NCBI RefSeq assembly: GCF_014205015.1
Contig: NZ_JACHMO010000001.1
Coordinates: forward strand, 3,286,001 to 3,350,000
Reading direction: 5' to 3'
DNA: 64,000 bases
Origin: Saccharothrix ecbatanensis
Lineage (GTDB): Bacteria; Actinomycetota; Actinomycetes; Mycobacteriales; Pseudonocardiaceae
How positions within the stretch are numbered: position 1 is the stretch's first letter; the number at the start of each line of letters is the position of its first letter. The notes under the pieces were generated by a model. That model saw nothing but the letters and a program-made list of their open reading frames with translations, was not told the origin of the DNA and searched no databases. A program made the translations under genes and the position numbers. Positions 60,454 through 64,000 of this stretch are shown here, piece by piece.

Positions 60454-60950
60454 TCAAGATCGGCGTTTGCGTTGGTAGAAGGTGCGTGAGGGGCCGTCGG
60501 CGCGGATGCCGCAGAGGGCGGCCGAGTAGAACACGCGGCGCAGACGTCGGTTGTAGCGTTTCGGGCGGTGCAGGTTTCCGGTGACGCGGCCGGAGTCCTT
60601 GGACACGGGGACGAGTCCGGCGTAGGAGGCGAGACGGCCGGCGCCGGCAAATCCGGACAGGGTGCCGCCGGTGCCGACGATGAGTCCGCTCCAGTGCCGG
60701 AAAGACACCGGTGAGCAGGTCGCGAAGACGGTTGACTCCCCGGACCCAGTCGGCCATGAGGTCGGTCCGGTGGGAGGTGAGCCGGGTCAGCTCGGGGATC
60801 AGCCCGTCGGGTGTGGTGACCTCGGTGAGGTCGGAGCGCATCCGGGCGGTTTCGGCGATGATCCGGGCGCCCTTGGCGTCGGCCTCGGCCTCTCCGCGGA
60901 ATACGCCGGTCATGCGGTTGACCACCGGCCCGGCGTCGACGAGGCGAGAA
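60454..60950 (-). pseudogene. IS110-family transposase remnant
   Basis: Two conserved ends of an IS110 DEDD transposase lie in different frames with the middle deleted. The N-part reads VVNRMTGVFRGEAEADAKGA, then ELTRLTSHRTDLMADWVRGV and LTGVFPALER. The C-part (60454-60680) reads GFAGAGRLASYAGLVPVSKD, then SGRVTGNLHRPKRYNRRLRR. About 100 residues between them are missing, and both termini are incomplete. It is inactive. Confidence 0.85.
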
Positions 60951-61074
60951 CCCGAGAAGCAGCTCGATCTCCCATCCTCTGACTGCTGCTCACGCGCTGC
61001 ACTGGCGCGAAGTCCTCTGACACCCCCGAACTCGACCTGCTCGGCGCCCTGAACGACACCCGCAACTTCCGGTT

Positions 61075-61398
61075 GTGACCCGGCAGGCCCACCTGATTGG
61101 CCCGCACACTGGTCCGCCGAAAGGCGATTGGAGTCTCCCTACAACGGTAGCGATGTTCGCCGAACCCGGGACTGCGGAGAAGTTCAGCGGAGGGTATTTG
61201 TTCACGGGTTCCCCAGTCGAGCCGGCAAGAGCCGACCGCGGCACAGGCCATGAGCGAACTACTTCGCGATCCGCCGACTACGGCCGGATCCTGGCCGCGC
61301 TGAGTCAACACCCCCGGGCCGTGGAGATCGCGCATGGCGTCCGGGCGGAGGCTATGCGGTTCCTGCTGGAGCACGGCGAAACGCCGAGGCCGAGGTGA
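61075..61398 (+). CDS. Doubtful small hypothetical protein
   Basis: 107 codons with protein-like codon bias only in the last ~45 (SADYGRILAALSQHPRAVEI, then AEAMRFLLEHGE). The first half has no such bias, so this may be the end of a decayed gene rather than a complete one. It precedes the TPR-CHAT remnant by 30 bp. No family recognised. Confidence 0.3.
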   Translation: MTRQAHLIGPHTGPPKGDWSLPTTVAMFAEPGTAEKFSGGYLFTGSPVEPARADRGTGHERTTSRSADYGRILAALSQHPRAVEIAHGVRAEAMRFLLEHGETPRPR

Positions 61399-61428
61399 TC
61401 CGGTCCGAGCATCTGCGCAGGAGGAGCC

Positions 61429-62615
61429 GTGGCTGAGCCCGAGGACCGACTGGCAACCGCACGCGCAGTCGTCACCGATGCCATCACGGCGACTTGGCGC
61501 CAACTCGCCCGACGGGGTGAGGTCATCTCCGAGGAGGTACGTGACGCGGTCCTCGCGCTGATGGTGGAACGCAGTCCCCGCGCCAAGTTCCGCATGATCG
61601 CCGAACGGTCGGAGTTGCTGACCCACGAGGCGGAACGGCTCGTCGACAGCGCCGCGGTCTTCATGCGCCACACCGGAGCGAATGACTACGGAACGTACTT
61701 CGCCAGTCACCTCGCGATGATCAGGGTTGTGCGGCGCGGTGAGTACGATCTCGAACAGGTCCCCGAACGGGCGCCGGCCCAGCTGCCCGAGGACTGCGGA
61801 ACGCCGGACGCCGCCGAGTGGGTCGCGAAGGCACGGGCGCTGAAGGACGAGCGGCGAGCGGAAGAAGCGAGGGAGGCGTTCACGAAGGCCGTGCGGCAGG
61901 CCCGCGCCGAACGGAACCCGGTGGTCGAAGCCGAGGCGGCGCTCGGCCTGTTCGCGTCGCTCCCGAACATCCGCGGGGTACGGGGCCGGAAGCTGGAGCA
62001 CGCGGAGCAAGCCGTGCAGGCCTACCGCCGTGCCGCAGACGTGGAGGGCGAGTGCCACGCGCTGGTGGCGATGATCACCGTGCTGACCGACGTACCGGAT
62101 CCGCAGCGGCTGGCAGTCGCGCTGAACCGACTGTCCACCCTGGACGCGGACAGCGCCCGGTGGTGGCGCGAGTACTCCACCACGATGCACTCCGGTGACC
62201 TCGACCGCACGATCAGCGGCCTGCGTTGGTGCGTCGACCACGCCGGGCTGTTGGGCTACCACGGGCGCGCGAACCGGAAGTGCTGTGGTACGGCGAGCTG
62301 GCGCGGTACCGGCTGAGGGCCCGGCTCTTCGTGCTCGCGGCGTGCCACGCGGGTACCGGCTCGGTGGAGTTCGGCTCGGAGTACGTCGGCTTCCCCGGCG
62401 CGTTCCTCGCGGCAGGCGCACGTCAGGTCCTCGCGCCGCTGTGGGCGGTGTCCGACACCTCGACCGCCCTGCTCATGCGGCACTTCTACACGGCGCTCGC
62501 CACTCCGGTGTCGCCGGCGGCGGCGTTGCGCGAGGCCCAGCAGCAGGTAGCGGCGAACCCCGCCACCGCACACCCGTACCACTGGGCGGGTTTCCAGCTG
62601 TTCGGTGCCGCATGA
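61429..62615 (+). pseudogene. TPR-CHAT protein gene collapsed by an internal deletion
   Basis: From GTG 61429, behind AGGAGG, a frame encodes ~270 residues of helical repeats (KARALKDERRAEEAREAFTK, then VQAYRRAADVEGECHALVAM). Near 62265 the homology jumps to another frame, which holds only the end of a CHAT (caspase-like) domain: RLRARLFVLAACHAGTGSVE with the catalytic Cys, then GARQVLAPLWAVSDTSTALL and HPYHWAGFQLFG. The CHAT strand with the catalytic His and about 100 residues are missing. Stop at 62615 overlaps the next gene as in an intact operon, so the loss looks recent. Confidence 0.75.
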
Positions 62616-63877
62616 CCGGGGCGCGGGACCGCGACATCGAACCACCGGCATCGGCCACCCGGGTCGCGTCCTGCCCGGAGTTCCAGATCGGCTTCTTCTT
62701 GGAAGAGGTCTTCTGCGCCTACGTCGAGTGGCCCGGGGTGATCACCCGGGGTCATCCGGAACCGGAGGTCGCGCGGCTTCAGGACATGGGTGGCTGGGCC
62801 GCCGACGAACTGCGCGGCCGAGGCGTGGACCCGGCCCTGGTCGACCGGTTCGAAGAAGTGCTGGCCGGGGTGCCCGGCACGGGAGACGTCCCCGACCGGT
62901 TCGACGAGCAGTGGGCGCACGAGCTGGAGCGGATCAGCCAGTGGATCGAGACCTTCATCGGCGTGGCGCGGAACGCGGTCGGCTCCCGGCGTGCTCGCTA
63001 CTTCGACTTCGGGGTCATGCTGAGCCGCATCGGCGTCTGCGCCCGGACGCTGCGGATGGCGGACTTGCTTCCGCCGGAGATGGACGGGCTCCGGTCGGCG
63101 ACCAAGGCTCAGTACCAGCCAGAGCTCGCCCGCGCGGTCAGGGTGCTCCTGGCGTTCGTGACCGATCGCAGTGCCGCCCGGCCACCTGATCCGGACCAGC
63201 ACGAGCTGGACCGTGCGGTCGACGACTTCGCCCGCTACGCGGTGACGTGGTTGGCCTCCGACGACGATGCGGAGCAACTGCACGGGCGTGGCAAGGAGGT
63301 GACCTTCGCCGCCGGGATGCACAGCAGCGACGCGATCTCCCGCCACGTGATTCGACGCAAGTACCCGGAGCCACTGCCCGAGGAGGAACGGATCCCGCTC
63401 GCGGTGCCGCACTCCGACGACGACCGCTTCCACCTTCACGCCCTCTGGCAGGAGATCAGAACGCCTCGGGGCGACGATTCGGCGCGCTACCACGAGATCC
63501 TGCGGGATTTCGTGGAGCTGACCCGGCGCGTCCTCGGCCCCGTCCACCCGTTGACCCTGCACATCCAGGTGGACTTCGCCTCGTCACACGTCATGGTCGG
63601 CGACCCGGACACCGCCGTCCTCATGCTGCTCGACATCGCCGAGACCGCGTTGCGGCACTACGGGCCGACACACCCGGAGCGGTACCTGATCGTCGGGAAC
63701 GTCCACTACTGGCTGCTCTTGTGGAACCCTGCCCTAGCGCGACAGCTCTACGAGTTCCCGTTGAAGTCCTTCGCGCTGAGTGACGAGGACTCGGTCTCCG
63801 AAGCGCTGCGCCGGCCGCGCGCGGTGATCCGCCAGTCCCTGGGGCTCGACGACGCCGACCGGCCGCCGGCGGAATGA
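62612..63877 (+). CDS. Hypothetical helical-repeat protein linked to the CHAT gene
   Basis: 421 residues, ATG overlapping the CHAT stop by 4 bp. It is soluble and helical throughout. The region RYHEILRDFVELTRRVLGPV followed by HPLTLHIQVDFASSHVMVGD resembles TPR units (alternating small and bulky residues). No catalytic motif is seen. Coupling to a CHAT-TPR gene suggests a regulator, target or effector of that protease-like protein, as in bacterial conflict systems; this is inference. Confidence 0.65.
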   Translation: MTGARDRDIEPPASATRVASCPEFQIGFFLEEVFCAYVEWPGVITRGHPEPEVARLQDMGGWAADELRGRGVDPALVDRFEEVLAGVPGTGDVPDRFDEQWAHELERISQWIETFIGVARNAVGSRRARYFDFGVMLSRIGVCARTLRMADLLPPEMDGLRSATKAQYQPELARAVRVLLAFVTDRSAARPPDPDQHELDRAVDDFARYAVTWLASDDDAEQLHGRGKEVTFAAGMHSSDAISRHVIRRKYPEPLPEEERIPLAVPHSDDDRFHLHALWQEIRTPRGDDSARYHEILRDFVELTRRVLGPVHPLTLHIQVDFASSHVMVGDPDTAVLMLLDIAETALRHYGPTHPERYLIVGNVHYWLLLWNPALARQLYEFPLKSFALSDEDSVSEALRRPRAVIRQSLGLDDADRPPAE

Positions 63878-63883
63878 CGGCGA

Positions 63884-64000
63884 TCAGGGGCCGATGTGGT
63901 GGTAGCCGATCCAGGCCGCGAGCGGGTGGTCGGAGCGCACTTCCCTGAGCACTTCGGTGAGGCACCGCGCGGCGTCCGTTGCGGTGAGCCGTCCCGGTGC
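63884..64000 (-). CDS. C-terminal end of a CHAT-like or related protein (partial)
   Basis: The last 38 residues of a minus-strand gene that begins outside the window. The end SDHPLAAWIGYHHIGP resembles the terminal strand of CHAT domains (HPxxWAGF.LIG). Stop at 63884-63886. It converges on the helical-repeat gene with a 6-bp gap. Too short for a firm call. Confidence 0.45.
   Translation of the reverse strand, partial: APGRLTATDAARCLTEVLREVRSDHPLAAWIGYHHIGP

Overview
The window is a GC-rich chromosomal segment with GTG/TTG starts, dense overlapping genes and strong third-position G/C bias. This and the gene families (ESX-type secretion accessories, EspG, CBM2/PL9 secreted pectate lyase, atropopeptide-like P450/peptide pair, TnpB) point to a filamentous actinomycete, most likely Pseudonocardiaceae (Saccharothrix/Lentzea/Actinosynnema-like). 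The genus is inference. I saw no rRNA, tRNA, CRISPR, PKS or NRPS gene.

Layout. 1-3.1 kb: two overlapping ABC half-exporter genes, the second running off the left edge. 3.2-4.1 kb: gene debris (response-regulator pieces, IS3-like transposase). 4.1-8.4 kb: small hypotheticals, an FAD monooxygenase, a truncated EboC-like TatD gene and a P-loop kinase. 8.5-10.8 kb: a secreted CBM2-PL9 pectate lyase and, upstream, the corpse of a CBM2 paralogue that still carries a CebR-like box. 11-14 kb: Ca2+/H+ antiporter, DUF3592 protein, GNAT-like acyltransferase. 14.2-18.2 kb: a histidine kinase facing a three-gene unit of kinase remnant, NarL regulator and histidine-less pseudokinase. 18.4-21.8 kb: an intact stand-alone TnpB and an Hsp70-TM-ricin-lectin protein.

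21.9-32.9 kb is a type VII (ESX) accessory and effector island: EspG, PPE/WXG-like and proline-rich substrates, two EbfC-like proteins, and a probable secreted toxin whose C-terminal domain is visibly less GC-rich than its neighbours, followed by a putative T7SS-associated partner. The core Ecc/MycP machine is not here. 33-40.3 kb is a beta-galactoside utilisation locus (hydroxyacid dehydrogenase, two permeases, binding lipoprotein, DeoR/LacI-type regulator, GH35 beta-galactosidase) with a shared operator at identical spacing in two promoters.

Two biosynthetic loci are the most interesting parts. At 40.6-41.83 kb a cytochrome P450 is translationally coupled to a 20-codon ORF with a perfect Shine-Dalgarno sequence and a C-terminal Trp-Tyr-Trp-Tyr: a minimal P450-modified RiPP related to atropopeptides/cittilins. 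At 45-57.7 kb lies an NRPS-free small-peptide cluster: four ATP-grasp ligases, both subunits of glutamate (methylaspartate) mutase, a dipeptide-epimerase-type enolase-superfamily enzyme, an Fe/2-oxoglutarate oxygenase, a membrane desaturase and two MFS exporters. The logic suggests a short peptide containing 3-methylaspartate and an epimerised residue. A nucleotide-sugar-type epimerase, a DUF218 protein and a HAD phosphatase (57.7-60.1 kb, opposite strand) flank it. The right end holds IS110 debris, a collapsed TPR-CHAT gene, a companion gene and the C-terminus of another protein at the edge.
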